A stretch of DNA of 64,000 bases from Thermodesulfitimonas autotrophica (lineage in GTDB: Bacteria > Bacillota > Desulfotomaculia > Desulfotomaculales > Ammonificaceae), in the NCBI RefSeq assembly GCF_003815015.1, contig NZ_RKRE01000001.1:194460-258459 (forward strand), given 5' to 3'. A program made the translations under genes and the position numbers. This document shows, one piece after another, positions 1 to 9,432 of this stretch (the first letter of the stretch is position 1; the number at the start of each line of letters is the position of its first letter). The notes under the pieces are model-generated. The model had not been told where the DNA came from. It made no database searches and worked only from the letters and a program-made list of their open reading frames with translations.

Positions 1-233
1 TCGCCGACAAGATTGTTGCGCTGCTTGGCAACCCGGACCTGGCGGAGGCCTTACGGACGCGGGCCTACCAGAAAACCCTCAGGGACTATAACTGGGGTGA
101 TATTGCCCGGCGGACCAGGGCCGTCTACGAGGCGGTTTGGCATGAGCGGCGGCGGATCGACTGGCCCGACCCCTTCGCGGTCCGGCCCCGGCCGGCGGGC
201 AAGGTTTATCAGTTTCTGGGACGTTACGCCTGA
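1..233 (+). CDS. Glycosyltransferase, C-terminal fragment (5' end outside window)
   Basis: An open frame enters from the left edge (first complete codon at base 3) and ends at TGA 231-233, giving 76 residues. The piece has the look of the last helices of a GT-B glycosyltransferase (GT4/group 1): an AEALRTRAYQ segment followed by DYNWGDIARRT, where group 1 enzymes usually carry a Trp-containing segment near the C-terminus. The next gene, a sugar nucleotidyltransferase, starts 18 bases later, so the two are probably co-transcribed and act in polysaccharide or glycolipid synthesis. Substrate cannot be told from this fragment. The overlapping ATG-initiated frame at 13-255 has no recognisable content and is treated as a shadow. 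Confidence 0.7.
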   Translation, partial: ADKIVALLGNPDLAEALRTRAYQKTLRDYNWGDIARRTRAVYEAVWHERRRIDWPDPFAVRPRPAGKVYQFLGRYA

Positions 234-251
234 CTTTGGGAGGGGGATATC

Positions 252-2702
252 TTGAAGGCGATCATTATGGCTGGCGGCGAGGGGTCCCGCCTGCGCCCTT
301 TGACCTGCAACCGGCCCAAGCCGATGGTTCCCGTGGTCAACCGGCCGATTATGGCCTACTGCATCGACCTCCTGAAAAAATGCGGCATTCGGGAGATCGG
401 CGTGACGCTCCGCTACTTACCCGAGGCGATTCAGGATTACTTTGGCGACGGCAGCGAATTTGGGGTTCGCCTGCACTACTTCGTCGAGGAGAATCCCCTC
501 GGTACGGCGGGCAGCGTTAAGAACGCCGCCCCTTTCCTCGACCAGACCTTCCTCGTGGTGAGCGGCGATGCGTTAACCGACGTAAACCTCCTCGAGGCGG
601 TTAACTTTCACCGGCAGCGCGGCGCGCTCGCTACTATCGTTCTCACCCGGGTCAAATGCCCCCTCGAGTACGGCGTGGTGATCACGGGCGAAACGGGGCG
701 TATCCGGCGGTTCCTCGAAAAACCGGGGTGGGGTGAGGTTTTCAGCGATACCGTGAATACCGGCATTTACGTCCTGGAGCCTGAAGCCCTCGACTATTTC
801 GCGGCGGGGCAGCCCTTCGATTTCAGCCAGGACCTTTTTCCGCTTCTCCTCCGGGAGAAAAAGCCGCTCTACGGGGTTGTCCTCGACGGTTACTGGTGCG
901 ACATCGGGGGCTTGGAGGCTTACCTCCGGGCGCACGAAGACGTTCTCTCCGGCAGGGCAAAAGTTAGTCTGCCCGGGCGGGAGGTTCGGCCCCAGGTCTG
1001 GGCCGAAGAAGGCGCGGTGATCGATGATGGTGCCCGCATTGAGGGGCCAGCGGCGATCGGCGCGCACACGCAGATCGGGCCGGGGGCCTATGTTGGCAGG
1101 TATTCGGTGATCGGCACCGGTTGCACCGTTCAAGCCGGGGCCAGCATCAAACGGAGCGTCGTCTGGGACCACTGTTTTATCGGGCGGGGGGCAGCCCTCC
1201 GCGGCGCCGTTTTAGGGAACAGAGTGCAGGTGCAGGCCAACGCCGGCGTTTATGAAGGGGCGGTTGTCGGCGACCATTCGGTGATCAAGGAGCGTAGCCT
1301 TTTAAAGCCCAAAGTCAAACTCTGGCCGCATAAGTTTGTGGATACGGGAACCACGGTAAGCGATAGCCTTGTCTGGGGAAACGGTGTCCGGCGCAACCTC
1401 TTTGGAAGCGAGGGAGTAAGCGGTCTGGCGAACATTGAGATCACGCCCGAGTTCACCGCCCGCCTGGGGAGCGCGTTCGGTGCCGTGTTGAAGGAAGGGG
1501 CCACCGTAGCCATTTCGAGCGACGCCTACCCGGTTTCGGGGATGGCGAAGGCGGCGCTCGCCGCGGGCTTGCAGTCGGTCGGCCTGAAAGTGCGCGATTT
1601 CGGCTCTGGAACGACGCCGATGCACCGTTTTGGGGTGCGGAATTTCGGGCTAAGCGGCGGCGTGCACGTCAAGTTCTCGACCCAGGATCCCGACAAACTC
1701 CGGCTAATTTTCACCGACGCGGCCGGTGCGGACATCTCCCGCGGCACCGAACGCAAGATCGAGCAGCTTTACTACCGCGAGGATTTTCCCCGGGCGCCGG
1801 TTTTCAAAGTGGAAGCGCTGCAGTACCTTCCTGGCGTGCCGGAGGCCTACCTGCGGTCGCTTTGCGAATATGCTTCGGACCAGCTTAAAGACGCGGCGCT
1901 GAAGTTGGTGCTCCTTTATGAGGAGACCAACCTGGGGCGCTTCATCACCGCGCTGAGCCGCGAGTTGGGCGTCACCGTTTTGAGCTACAACCGGGAAGGC
2001 CCAGCCAGCCGCCCCCGGCAATGGCAGGAATACCAGGATATCCTGCCGTCACTCTGCGCGGCCGTGGTGGAGAAGGGGGCGGATGGCGGCGCGGTGATCG
2101 ACGCCAACGCCGATTACATGATCCTAATAGACGAGCGCGGCAGGATCATCCAGGACGACCTCTTCACCGCCATTTTGGCCCTCGTCGCTCTGAAACAGCG
2201 CGGCGGTCCCGTCGTCGTGCCGGTCACGGCGCCGCGGGCCATCGACGCGCTCGCCGCGCGCTACCGGGCAGAAGTGGTGCGCACCAAGGCTGCGCGCCAG
2301 GATCTCTGGAAACAGGCGCTCATGGCCCAGGCCTACGAGGCGCTGCTCCATTTTGACGCCCTGGCGGCCCTGGTGCGCATCTTTTCCTTTACCGCCGAGC
2401 AAGGGATAACCCTCGGCGACCTTGTTGACGAGGTGCCGGCTTACTTTGTCACCCGGCGCGAGGTTCCGGTTTCCTGGGAAACCAAGGGCATGGTCATCCG
2501 CCGGCTCATCGAGGAAAAGCCGCAGCAGGAACTCGAGCTCATCGACGGCGTAAAGGTTTACCACCCCGACGGCTGGGCGCTCATCCTCCCGGACCCCGAA
2601 GAGCCGGTCTGCCGCGTCTTCAGCGAGGGCGCCTCGATGGAGATCGCTGAATCGCTCGCCGAGTTTTATACGCAGAAGATTAAAGAGCTGCTGGAAGATT
2701 AG
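252..2702 (+). CDS. Mannose-1-phosphate guanylyltransferase-type nucleotidyltransferase fused to a degenerate phosphomannomutase domain
   Basis: The protein has 816 residues with a TTG start, chosen because GGGAGGGGG lies just upstream at 239-247. The N-terminal 235 residues are a nucleotidyltransferase with [13 protein letters not shown] and RPKPMVP signatures. Residues about 245-380 carry left-handed beta-helix hexapeptide repeats. From about 385 to the end is a phosphohexomutase fold. Together these suggest synthesis of an NDP-sugar (GDP-mannose or a glucose analogue) for surface polysaccharide. The mutase part lacks the usual motifs: the phosphoserine loop TASHNP is replaced by KFSTQDP, the metal loop DGDADR by DANADY, and the GEESGH sugar loop is not visible. 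It is therefore probably not a working mutase. The nucleotidyltransferase call is firm; the exact sugar is not. Confidence 0.88.
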   Translation: MKAIIMAGGEGSRLRPLTCNRPKPMVPVVNRPIMAYCIDLLKKCGIREIGVTLRYLPEAIQDYFGDGSEFGVRLHYFVEENPLGTAGSVKNAAPFLDQTFLVVSGDALTDVNLLEAVNFHRQRGALATIVLTRVKCPLEYGVVITGETGRIRRFLEKPGWGEVFSDTVNTGIYVLEPEALDYFAAGQPFDFSQDLFPLLLREKKPLYGVVLDGYWCDIGGLEAYLRAHEDVLSGRAKVSLPGREVRPQVWAEEGAVIDDGARIEGPAAIGAHTQIGPGAYVGRYSVIGTGCTVQAGASIKRSVVWDHCFIGRGAALRGAVLGNRVQVQANAGVYEGAVVGDHSVIKERSLLKPKVKLWPHKFVDTGTTVSDSLVWGNGVRRNLFGSEGVSGLANIEITPEFTARLGSAFGAVLKEGATVAISSDAYPVSGMAKAALAAGLQSVGLKVRDFGSGTTPMHRFGVRNFGLSGGVHVKFSTQDPDKLRLIFTDAAGADISRGTERKIEQLYYREDFPRAPVFKVEALQYLPGVPEAYLRSLCEYASDQLKDAALKLVLLYEETNLGRFITALSRELGVTVLSYNREGPASRPRQWQEYQDILPSLCAAVVEKGADGGAVIDANADYMILIDERGRIIQDDLFTAILALVALKQRGGPVVVPVTAPRAIDALAARYRAEVVRTKAARQDLWKQALMAQAYEALLHFDALAALVRIFSFTAEQGITLGDLVDEVPAYFVTRREVPVSWETKGMVIRRLIEEKPQQELELIDGVKVYHPDGWALILPDPEEPVCRVFSEGASMEIAESLAEFYTQKIKELLED

Positions 2703-2730
2703 AGCGGTAAAAATATCTCTGTCATACGCG

Positions 2731-2761
2731 GGGGCGGTTTTAGGCCGCCCCTTACATTTTA
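2731..2761 (+). terminator. Probable intrinsic terminator
   Basis: A perfect 7-bp stem GGGGCGG/CCGCCCC with a 7-base loop is followed by a T-rich but imperfect tract (TTACATTTTA). It lies 28 bases after the stop of the nucleotidyltransferase gene. Confidence 0.6.
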
Positions 2762-2841
2762 CGGGAGGAAACGTAGAGTGACCGGCGAAAAGGGTAGGGC
2801 AAGGGCGGGTTTCCGCCACCCATAAAAACAAGGGGTGATCC
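2762..2841 (+). other. Unassigned leader in front of the methyltransferase gene
   Basis: This 80-base purine-rich stretch between the terminator and the next gene contains a GGCGG-GTTT-CCGCC hairpin at about 2806-2819 and ends in the ribosome binding site AGGGGTGAT. It may be a structured 5' leader, but I could not match it to a riboswitch class. Confidence 0.25.
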
Positions 2842-2844
2842 TGC

Positions 2845-3729
2845 GTGACGGAGCAACTGCTGACGCCGGAATTTTGGGCGCGGGCCTGGGAGGAGGCGGC
2901 GAAAAACAGCCCGACCGGCCGCCGGTGGCGCTACAGCGAGGCGGAGCAGATCGAAAACTGGAACCGCCGCGCCGCAAGCTTTGCGCGGCAAACGGCCGGC
3001 GCGGGCGCCGTAAAGCAGCGGGAGAAGGTGCTGGCGCTGCTCCGCGAGGAGGGGGCGCTGCGCCCGGGCATCCGGGTGCTCGATATCGGCGCCGGACCGG
3101 GGAACTTCGCCCTGCCGCTCGCCCGGGTCGCCGCCGAAGTGGTGGCTTTAGAGCCGGCTCCCGCGATGCTGCGTCTCCTGCAGGAAAGGGCGGCGCAGGA
3201 AGGGATCGCTAACATCACCTGCGTCGCGGCCACCTGGGAGGAGATCGACCTCGACCGGCAGGGGTGGCGGAACGGCTTCGATCTCGTTTTCGCCTCGATG
3301 AGCCCCGGTGTGCAAAGCGCCGCGATGCTCGACAAGATGATCGCTGCCTCCCGGGAGTTCTGCTACTACAGCTCCTTCGCCGGACCCCGCTGGGATGCGG
3401 CGCGCGTTGACCTCTGGCGCCAATTCTTCGGCGAGGAGCTGAACCCCGGCCGCGCCGAGATCATCTACCCGTTCCTTTACCTCTATACCACGGGCTACCG
3501 GCCGCTCCTCTGTTTCACCACCGAAGAACTCCGGGGTGAGAGCCCCGCTGACGAATACATCGCCGAACTCACGTCCTTTTTCGACCAGTACATGGTGCTA
3601 ACCCCGGCCATCCGGGAAACAATCGCCGCCTACATCCGCGCCCGGGCCCCGGAGGGCCTCTACCGCTACCGGCGCCGCATCTGCTCCGGGATGATGCTCT
3701 GGCGCTGCACCGCTCTCCCCGGGCGGTAG
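2845..3729 (+). CDS. Class I SAM-dependent methyltransferase, substrate unknown
   Basis: The protein has 294 residues with a GTG start preceded by AGGGGTGAT. The SAM-binding core is clear: motif I VLDIGAGPGNFALPLA at about residues 76-91, followed by an acidic residue at the end of beta 2 (VVALEPAPAML) and a later FDLVFASMSPG motif IV-like segment. It belongs to the broad methyltransferase 11/25 group. The N-terminal 60 residues are charged and Trp-rich and do not resemble a known targeting domain. The gene seems to be alone: a terminator lies upstream and 250 bases of non-coding sequence follow. Nothing in the context identifies the substrate. Confidence 0.8.
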   Translation: MTEQLLTPEFWARAWEEAAKNSPTGRRWRYSEAEQIENWNRRAASFARQTAGAGAVKQREKVLALLREEGALRPGIRVLDIGAGPGNFALPLARVAAEVVALEPAPAMLRLLQERAAQEGIANITCVAATWEEIDLDRQGWRNGFDLVFASMSPGVQSAAMLDKMIAASREFCYYSSFAGPRWDAARVDLWRQFFGEELNPGRAEIIYPFLYLYTTGYRPLLCFTTEELRGESPADEYIAELTSFFDQYMVLTPAIRETIAAYIRARAPEGLYRYRRRICSGMMLWRCTALPGR

Positions 3730-3982
3730 CCCAACCGGGGCGAGCCCCAAACGTAGCCCTTCCTACGTTTCTACAGGAATTCCCCGGGGTACTCTAACCG
3801 AGGCGAGCCCAAACCCCGCCCTTTTTGCCGCTGCAAGGCGAAGGAAGTCCGGCAGGAAATTTGGCGGCGCTTAGCGAATAGCCCAAAAGCAGGTAATTAC
3901 AATGGTACGCGCCTTTACGGTTTGAACCGCCAAAAACGGCTATTTAGTAAAGCTTTAGGTTTGTCCGGTAGGAGAGGAGCAT
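3730..3982. other. Intergenic region with a diverged direct repeat and a perfect hairpin
   Basis: No gene is visible. An approximately 20-base motif of the form TAACCG-GGCGAGCCC-AAAC occurs twice, at 3731-3752 and 3794-3813, with a few differences. Between the copies sits a perfect 8-bp inverted repeat AAACGTAG/CTACGTTT (3749-3756 and 3763-3770) without a T tract, so it is not an obvious terminator. The region marks the left edge of the accessory segment. Confidence 0.5.
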
Positions 3983-4708
3983 ATGGCGAAGAAGAAAAAC
4001 GTAGCGAAAAACGGTAACGGCGACCTGGAGTTCGCTGACCGGCTGTGGGCGGCGGCCAACCGGCTGCGGGGCACGGTGGAGGCGGCGGAATACAAGCACA
4101 TCATCCTCGGGCTGCTCTTTCTCAAGTACCTCTCCGACGCCTTCGAAAACAGGCATAAGTTCCTGCTGCGGGCCGTGAACGATCCCGCCAACACGGAATA
4201 CTACGTCAAAGAAGCGCCGGCGGAGTACATCGCTTCGGTAGCGGAAGATAAGGACGAGTACCTCGCCGCCAACGTCTTCTGGATCCCACCCCGGGCCCGC
4301 TGGTCTTACCTTTTGGCCAACGCCCACCAGCCAAATCTCGGCCGGCTGATTGACGAGGCGATGGCGGCCATCGAGCTCCTCGGCGACACCTTCACCAACG
4401 ACCTGCACCCGGACCTGCGCGCCGACTTCGTCATCACCAACCCGCCCTTCAATATGAAGGAGTGGGGTGCGGACAAGGTGGCCGGCGATATCCGCCTCAA
4501 ATTCGGCCAGCCGCCAAACACCAACGCCAACTATATGTGGATCCAACACTTCATCCACCACTTAGCTCCCAACGGCCGGGCCGGCTTCGTTATGGCCAAC
4601 GGCTCCCTTTCCGTGGGCGGCACGGAGGGAGAGATCCGCAAAAAGGATTTTTGGGAGGAAAAAGGTGGGGATTGCCGAATAACAGCAGCAGTCGATGCTC
4701 TCCTTTAA
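3983..4708 (+). pseudogene. hsdM: hsdM remnant (type I DNA methyltransferase subunit), internally deleted and truncated
   Basis: The start is ATG with GGAGAGGAG upstream. Residues 1-130 match the N-terminal helical domain of HsdM (LWAAANRLRG, EYKHIILGLLFLKYLSDAF). At about residue 131 (near 4370) the sequence jumps directly to GDTFTNDLHPDLRADFVITN, which in intact HsdM lies well after the SAM-binding motif. The catalytic NPPF motif is kept (about residues 152-155), as is the following QHFIHHLAPNGRAGFVMANG block, but SAM motif I and its surroundings are gone. HsdM-like sequence stops at about GEIRK (near 4640), and the last 20 residues are unrelated. At 241 residues it is roughly half an intact HsdM. 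It should be inactive as a methyltransferase. Confidence 0.85.
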
Positions 4709-4770
4709 GAAATTCAGTAACCAGAAGGATACCTGTTAAATTAGTTCAGAGATGAGGGTTATATAAGAAT

Positions 4771-5508
4771 ATGGCTTCCAGAAAAAAGCAATATGTACGA
4801 GCGATTGTTAACTGGCCGAAAGACGACAGGCCGCGCGAGAAGCTGCTCAAGCACGGGGCGCATATGTTAAGTAATGCTGAATTACTGGCGATTTTGATCC
4901 GCACTGGTGTTAAAGGTTCCAGCGCGGTTGATCTGGGGCGAGAACTACTACAAAAGTTCAAGACGCTGCGCCAAATGAGCGCCTGTGATATTGCCGCATT
5001 CCGCCAAATCAAAGGCCTAAGCACCGCCAAGATCGCCCAAATCAAAGCAGCTGTTGAATTGGGCCGTCGGATGATGAGCGAAGAGCGTGCCCTGGGGAGG
5101 ACAATCCGTTCGTCTTCCGATGTGATTGATTTCCTGACGCCTTTACTGCGCGACCTCAAGCACGAAGTGTTTAAAGCAATCTTAATAGATCAAGGCAACA
5201 GGGTGATAGACGTGGTGGATATTGACGAAGGTGATGTTACGAAAGCCCATCCGTCCATACGCAAGATCATGTTGTGTGCGGCGCAAGCCTATGCTACCGG
5301 GCTGATTACCGTCCACAATCACCCTTCGGGTGACCCAACACCAAGCGAGCAAGATAAACTCCTAACCCGTGATCTGGTGGTTGCCGGGAGGGTAATGGAA
5401 ATTCGTGTTTTTGATCATCTGATCATTGGTGATGGGCGCTATTTCAGTTTTGCGGATGAGGGGTTAATAGAAGAGTACGAAAGACAAGCCCTCATACTGA
5501 ACCCTTAG
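4771..5508 (+). CDS. radC: RadC-family JAB/MPN metalloprotease-like protein
   Basis: The protein has 245 residues with an ATG start. The N-terminal part has helix-hairpin-helix-type sequence (LSNAELLAILIRTG, IKGLSTAKIAQIKAA). The C-terminal part is the RadC JAB domain with the metal-binding signature VHNHPSGDPTPSEQD at about residues 180-194. Length fits full-size RadC. The biochemical role of RadC is unsettled in the literature; copies inside mobile or defence islands are common. It is the first gene of a four-gene run: its stop is 15 bases before the OLD-family gene. Base composition is lower in GC than in the housekeeping genes of this window, consistent with acquired DNA. It is probably an island gene rather than the chromosomal radC of the mreBCD locus. 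Confidence 0.88.
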   Translation: MASRKKQYVRAIVNWPKDDRPREKLLKHGAHMLSNAELLAILIRTGVKGSSAVDLGRELLQKFKTLRQMSACDIAAFRQIKGLSTAKIAQIKAAVELGRRMMSEERALGRTIRSSSDVIDFLTPLLRDLKHEVFKAILIDQGNRVIDVVDIDEGDVTKAHPSIRKIMLCAAQAYATGLITVHNHPSGDPTPSEQDKLLTRDLVVAGRVMEIRVFDHLIIGDGRYFSFADEGLIEEYERQALILNP

Positions 5509-5523
5509 AAGGAGGCCTTACTG

Positions 5524-7326
5524 GTGAGACTTTGTAACTTGCGCATTAAGAATTATCGCTCGATTGTTGACTCAGGCGATATTCGTATTGAGCCGTTTCA
5601 GATCTTTGTCGGCGAAAATAACGCAGGTAAGTCTAATATCTTAAAAGCAATTGACGTTTTCCTTGCACCAGGGGCGGGTGGAGTCCAAGAAAGTAATTTT
5701 TTCGATAAATCACAGCCCATTGTAATTACTTGTATGTTTACTGGCTTAACCCCAGAGGAACGTAGGGCACTTCGCCCGTACCTTTTGGGTGACAAATTAA
5801 TTTTAGAAAAGCATCTCGTAGCACAAACGGAAGAAAAGACCGGAAAGGTTAAAGTAGTGGCAGAGTATCACGGATACGTTGCTAAGCCAAAGGATTGGTG
5901 GCTATCTGTTGAGGGCGTAATCGCCGAAAAAGGAGACAAGCCGAACTGGCGTCAAGTGGCAGAAGAAAATGGTATTTTGGAATACGTATCTCGAGATGGA
6001 AAAGTAACTAAAGCAAGCTATGAAGCGGGGTTACGACGCTTGTTGCAAGAGCGGGACGATGTTGAATATGAGGACCCTACTCCTGGAAACAGCCAAGCCC
6101 TTGGACTTCAACCTGTTCTTTTGAGTCACTTGCCAGGTTTTTACTTATTACCTGCAATTACGGATTATTCTAACGAGATAGACCGCCGGTCTTCCTCAAC
6201 CGTTTTCCGGCGGCTTATGGGGGATTTAGCAGACAGAATCATAAAAACGGACCCCCGCTACTCTGAAATAGAGTTATCACTACAAAGGATTAAGAACCTG
6301 CTGAACCCGCCGGAAAGTGGCGAAGACCGACCGGAAGATTTGAAGAGGCTGGATGTACTCTCGAAGATTGAAGAAACGCTCCAAAAGACGATTGTTAGGC
6401 TTATGCCCTCTGTAAATTCCGTATGTCTTAAGGTCATGATGGAAGGGACAAGGGATTTATTTTTGCAAGGTGTTTCCCTTAAAGTAGATGACGGAGTTTT
6501 AACAGATGTATTAGAGAAAGGACACGGGCTACAAAGAAGCGTCGTCTTTGGACTATTACAGACTTTAATCATGAATCAACGGGGACAATTGTTGCCATTA
6601 GGTGAAGGTGAAACAGAATCTTTCCGGCCAATTATTTTGGCAATTGAAGAACCTGAGCTATATATACACCCCCAAATGCAAAGATTAGTTTTTGGCGTAC
6701 TTCGCGAGTTCTCAGAGTCTGATCAAGTTATCTATACCACGCACTCCCCTGCCTTTGTTGATGTAGCAGATTACCACTGCATTGGAGTTACGAGAAAAGA
6801 TACTGTCGAAGCCGGGACACATGTATACCAGTGTGATCCAGGCGTACTGGGATCTCCCGAGGAAAAGAAAGGGTTTCAATTCTTAAATAGCTTTGGATTA
6901 GAACAAAACCAGTTATTCTTTGCTAAGAAAGTTATCTTGGTTGAAGGAGAACAAGACAGTATAGCGATTATGTCGGCAGGGAGAAAGCTTGGACTATTCA
7001 AGGAGTTTCCAGAAGAGATTGGCTATACGATTATAATAGCCGGCAATAAACAAGAAATCCCTAAATTTCAGAAGTTACTGAATGCGTTTCAGCTTCCTTA
7101 TATTGTTTGGCTTGAATTGGATGGTAAAAGTGAAGAAGACGATGAAAATATAAGGATTATTAATCTACTAAATGGGAATCGATGCGTTAAGTTACCTCAG
7201 CGGCTGGAAGATCTTGTAGACCACAGCGGTCATTTCGGAAGCACGTATCATGCCAAGAAATACTTTGAGAACCCAGATAATATTACCAATGAATTAGAAA
7301 AACGAGTTAAGGAACTCTTTCAATAG
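5524..7326 (+). CDS. OLD-family ATP-dependent endonuclease (AAA/ABC-type ATPase plus TOPRIM)
   Basis: The protein has 600 residues with a GTG start preceded by GGAGG (5511-5515). It has an SMC/RecF-like ATPase with Walker A GENNAGKSN at about residues 30-38, a Walker B-like IILAIEEPELYIHP at about 370-383 and a THSPAFVDVA switch region. A TOPRIM nuclease domain begins at KKVILVEGEQD, about residues 466-476. This is the architecture of the P2 OLD protein and of GajA. No UvrD-like helicase (GajB) is adjacent, so this is not a standard Gabija pair. The gene is clearly AT-richer than the flanks. It lies 15 bases after radC and 15 bases before mod, suggesting co-expression with the type III restriction genes as an added defence effector (inference). 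Confidence 0.85.
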   Translation: MRLCNLRIKNYRSIVDSGDIRIEPFQIFVGENNAGKSNILKAIDVFLAPGAGGVQESNFFDKSQPIVITCMFTGLTPEERRALRPYLLGDKLILEKHLVAQTEEKTGKVKVVAEYHGYVAKPKDWWLSVEGVIAEKGDKPNWRQVAEENGILEYVSRDGKVTKASYEAGLRRLLQERDDVEYEDPTPGNSQALGLQPVLLSHLPGFYLLPAITDYSNEIDRRSSSTVFRRLMGDLADRIIKTDPRYSEIELSLQRIKNLLNPPESGEDRPEDLKRLDVLSKIEETLQKTIVRLMPSVNSVCLKVMMEGTRDLFLQGVSLKVDDGVLTDVLEKGHGLQRSVVFGLLQTLIMNQRGQLLPLGEGETESFRPIILAIEEPELYIHPQMQRLVFGVLREFSESDQVIYTTHSPAFVDVADYHCIGVTRKDTVEAGTHVYQCDPGVLGSPEEKKGFQFLNSFGLEQNQLFFAKKVILVEGEQDSIAIMSAGRKLGLFKEFPEEIGYTIIIAGNKQEIPKFQKLLNAFQLPYIVWLELDGKSEEDDENIRIINLLNGNRCVKLPQRLEDLVDHSGHFGSTYHAKKYFENPDNITNELEKRVKELFQ

Positions 7327-7341
7327 TAGGAGTGTGACTAT

Positions 7342-9417
7342 ATGTCCAGCCTCACTGATTCTCAACGTAAACATATCATAGAACTCCTGGAACAAGGTGC
7401 CGAGTTACCCTTGGATTATAAGCACTTATTGTTTCCGCCCGAGCGTCAGGAGTATGAGCTGGTGTACGCCGGCAAAAAGCGCGAAGAAGATATCCTGGCT
7501 GAAACGATGGGGGTGCCCCTGCAGCCGATCCGCGCCTTTGGCGGCAACGGCGATGGTTGGCACAATATGCTCATCTTTGGTGATAACCTTCAGGCAATGA
7601 AAACTCTCCTGAAAATGAAGGAACAGGGGCGACTGATAAATCCTGACGGTTCGCGGGGAGTGAAACTGGTCTATATTGACCCACCATTTGGAACAGGTAA
7701 TGAGTATGGGCCAGCAAATGGTGAGATATCTTACTCAGCAAAAGTTCAAGGAGCTAGGTTTATTGAATTTCTTAGAAAGAGACTTATCTTTATCAGAGAA
7801 TTACTCGCAGATACCGGTAGTGTTTTTGTTAGGTTAGATTATCACTTCGGACACTACTTAAAAGTAATAATGGACGAAGTTTTTGGCCAACACAATTTTA
7901 GAAACGAAATCGTCATTAGTAGGGTGAAGAGATCTTTACGAAATCTGACTAGATTCAATGTGAGTGTCGAATCATTATATTTTTACTCCAAAAGTTCTAA
8001 CTACTACTTTAACAATCCTGAAACTTCTCGGAGATGCTATTATTGCGGAGCGGAGAAGGAACCACAGTGGTTGGACATGGTTTCTCCTGGTTTGAGAAAT
8101 CCTCCAGAAAGAATCATTTTCGGTAAGAAGTATCTCCCAAGAAGGGGAAGGCACTTTACCTTTACTCAGGAGCGAATAGACGAATTAGCACGAGAAGGTA
8201 GAGTGAGGATTAATCCTGATATCTCTTACTACGACTTAAATGGCAATTTGGTTAAGGGACGCCCAGAATATTTACAAACCGAATCGGTACCAGTTGATAA
8301 TAACTGGACAGATCTTAAAGGTTATGCCTTTACAACAGGCTATCCAACCGAGAATAGCGAGGAGTTACTAGAACGAGTAATCATTACTGCATCGGAAGTT
8401 GGGGATATTGTCCTCGACGCCTTTGCTGGTTCTGGTACAACACTGGCCGTGGCTGAAAAATTGGGCCGCCGCTGGATCGGGATAGATTGCGGTAAACTGG
8501 CCATTTATACCATTCAAAAAAGAATGCTTAATCTCAAGAGTGAAATCGGTAATAAAGGCAAGCCGTTAAAGCCTAAGCCATTCGTTCTTTATAACGCAGG
8601 CCTATACGACTTTGCACGCCTTAAAGAGCTGCCCTGGGAAGGATGGCGTTCCTATGCACTTGGCCTGTTTCAATGCCAAGATAAACCCCATAAAGTCGCT
8701 GGCATTGAACTGGACGGCTATCGCGGTGGCGACGACGTGCTGGTTTTCAATCACACCCTGGGTGGCGGTGTTGTCCTAGACTACGGCTTCATTGATGACT
8801 TACACGCCCAGATCGGTTCCAGGATTGGCCCGCGCTTTTTTATTATTGCCCCTGCTGCCAGTGTAGCATTCCTCGAAGACTACATAGATAAGGGGTGTAC
8901 GCGATATTATATTCTGCGGATACCGTATTCTATTATTAACGAACTTCATAACTGTGATTTTGAAGCCATTACTCAGCCTGTGGATGAGGCACAGGTTAAT
9001 GAAACGGTTGAAGCAGTTGGTTTCGACTTTATCAGGCCTCCAAAAGTCGAATGTGAATACTTTGTTCGCCGGCGTGAAGGTGGAGGAACCAAAGACGCCG
9101 TAGTGAAAATTAAGACTTTCAAGAGTGAGGCACTGGCAAAAGGAGCCAGCTCAAAAGGCAACTTAGAGACCCTCTCTATGGTTTTGGTGGATTATAACTA
9201 CCCTTACGATCCGGCGCGTAAAGGGAAGGAACCTTTCCCACCGTTCCAACTTGATGCCGTCTTTTTTGCTAGTGATATCCAGGCGGCCGGTTGGGAAGTA
9301 AGGATGCCTTTTGATTTATTAGGTGAGTATATCATGGTGATTTATATAGACATTTACGGTAACGAGTATACCGAAGTTAAAGCGTCTGCAGACTTTGTTG
9401 AAAATATAGGCGAATAA
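7342..9417 (+). CDS. mod: Type III restriction-modification system, Mod methyltransferase subunit
   Basis: The protein has 691 residues with an ATG start and GGAG upstream. It modifies DNA bases, most likely adenine N6, and provides target recognition for the Mod/Res complex. The catalytic motif DPPFGTGNEY lies at about residues 113-122 and the SAM-binding motif DAFAGSGTT at about 359-367. This order (motif IV before motif I) is that of beta-class enzymes such as type III Mod. The region between (about 125-350) should hold the target recognition domain; it contains a CYYCGAE segment and is visibly AT-richer than both ends of the gene, suggesting domain exchange. The adjacent downstream res gene supports the type III call. 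The recognition sequence cannot be read from the protein. Confidence 0.9.
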   Translation: MSSLTDSQRKHIIELLEQGAELPLDYKHLLFPPERQEYELVYAGKKREEDILAETMGVPLQPIRAFGGNGDGWHNMLIFGDNLQAMKTLLKMKEQGRLINPDGSRGVKLVYIDPPFGTGNEYGPANGEISYSAKVQGARFIEFLRKRLIFIRELLADTGSVFVRLDYHFGHYLKVIMDEVFGQHNFRNEIVISRVKRSLRNLTRFNVSVESLYFYSKSSNYYFNNPETSRRCYYCGAEKEPQWLDMVSPGLRNPPERIIFGKKYLPRRGRHFTFTQERIDELAREGRVRINPDISYYDLNGNLVKGRPEYLQTESVPVDNNWTDLKGYAFTTGYPTENSEELLERVIITASEVGDIVLDAFAGSGTTLAVAEKLGRRWIGIDCGKLAIYTIQKRMLNLKSEIGNKGKPLKPKPFVLYNAGLYDFARLKELPWEGWRSYALGLFQCQDKPHKVAGIELDGYRGGDDVLVFNHTLGGGVVLDYGFIDDLHAQIGSRIGPRFFIIAPAASVAFLEDYIDKGCTRYYILRIPYSIINELHNCDFEAITQPVDEAQVNETVEAVGFDFIRPPKVECEYFVRRREGGGTKDAVVKIKTFKSEALAKGASSKGNLETLSMVLVDYNYPYDPARKGKEPFPPFQLDAVFFASDIQAAGWEVRMPFDLLGEYIMVIYIDIYGNEYTEVKASADFVENIGE

Positions 9418-9432
9418 GGGAGAATATGATCT

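Noticed and set aside
13-255. 80-codon gene at the left edge
   Set aside because: It overlaps the glycosyltransferase end in another frame and has biased Arg/Gly/Pro content typical of a GC-rich shadow frame.
5524-7326. Gabija system (GajA)
   Set aside because: The OLD-type protein fits GajA in domains, but no GajB/UvrD-like helicase is adjacent; the neighbours are radC and type III mod.
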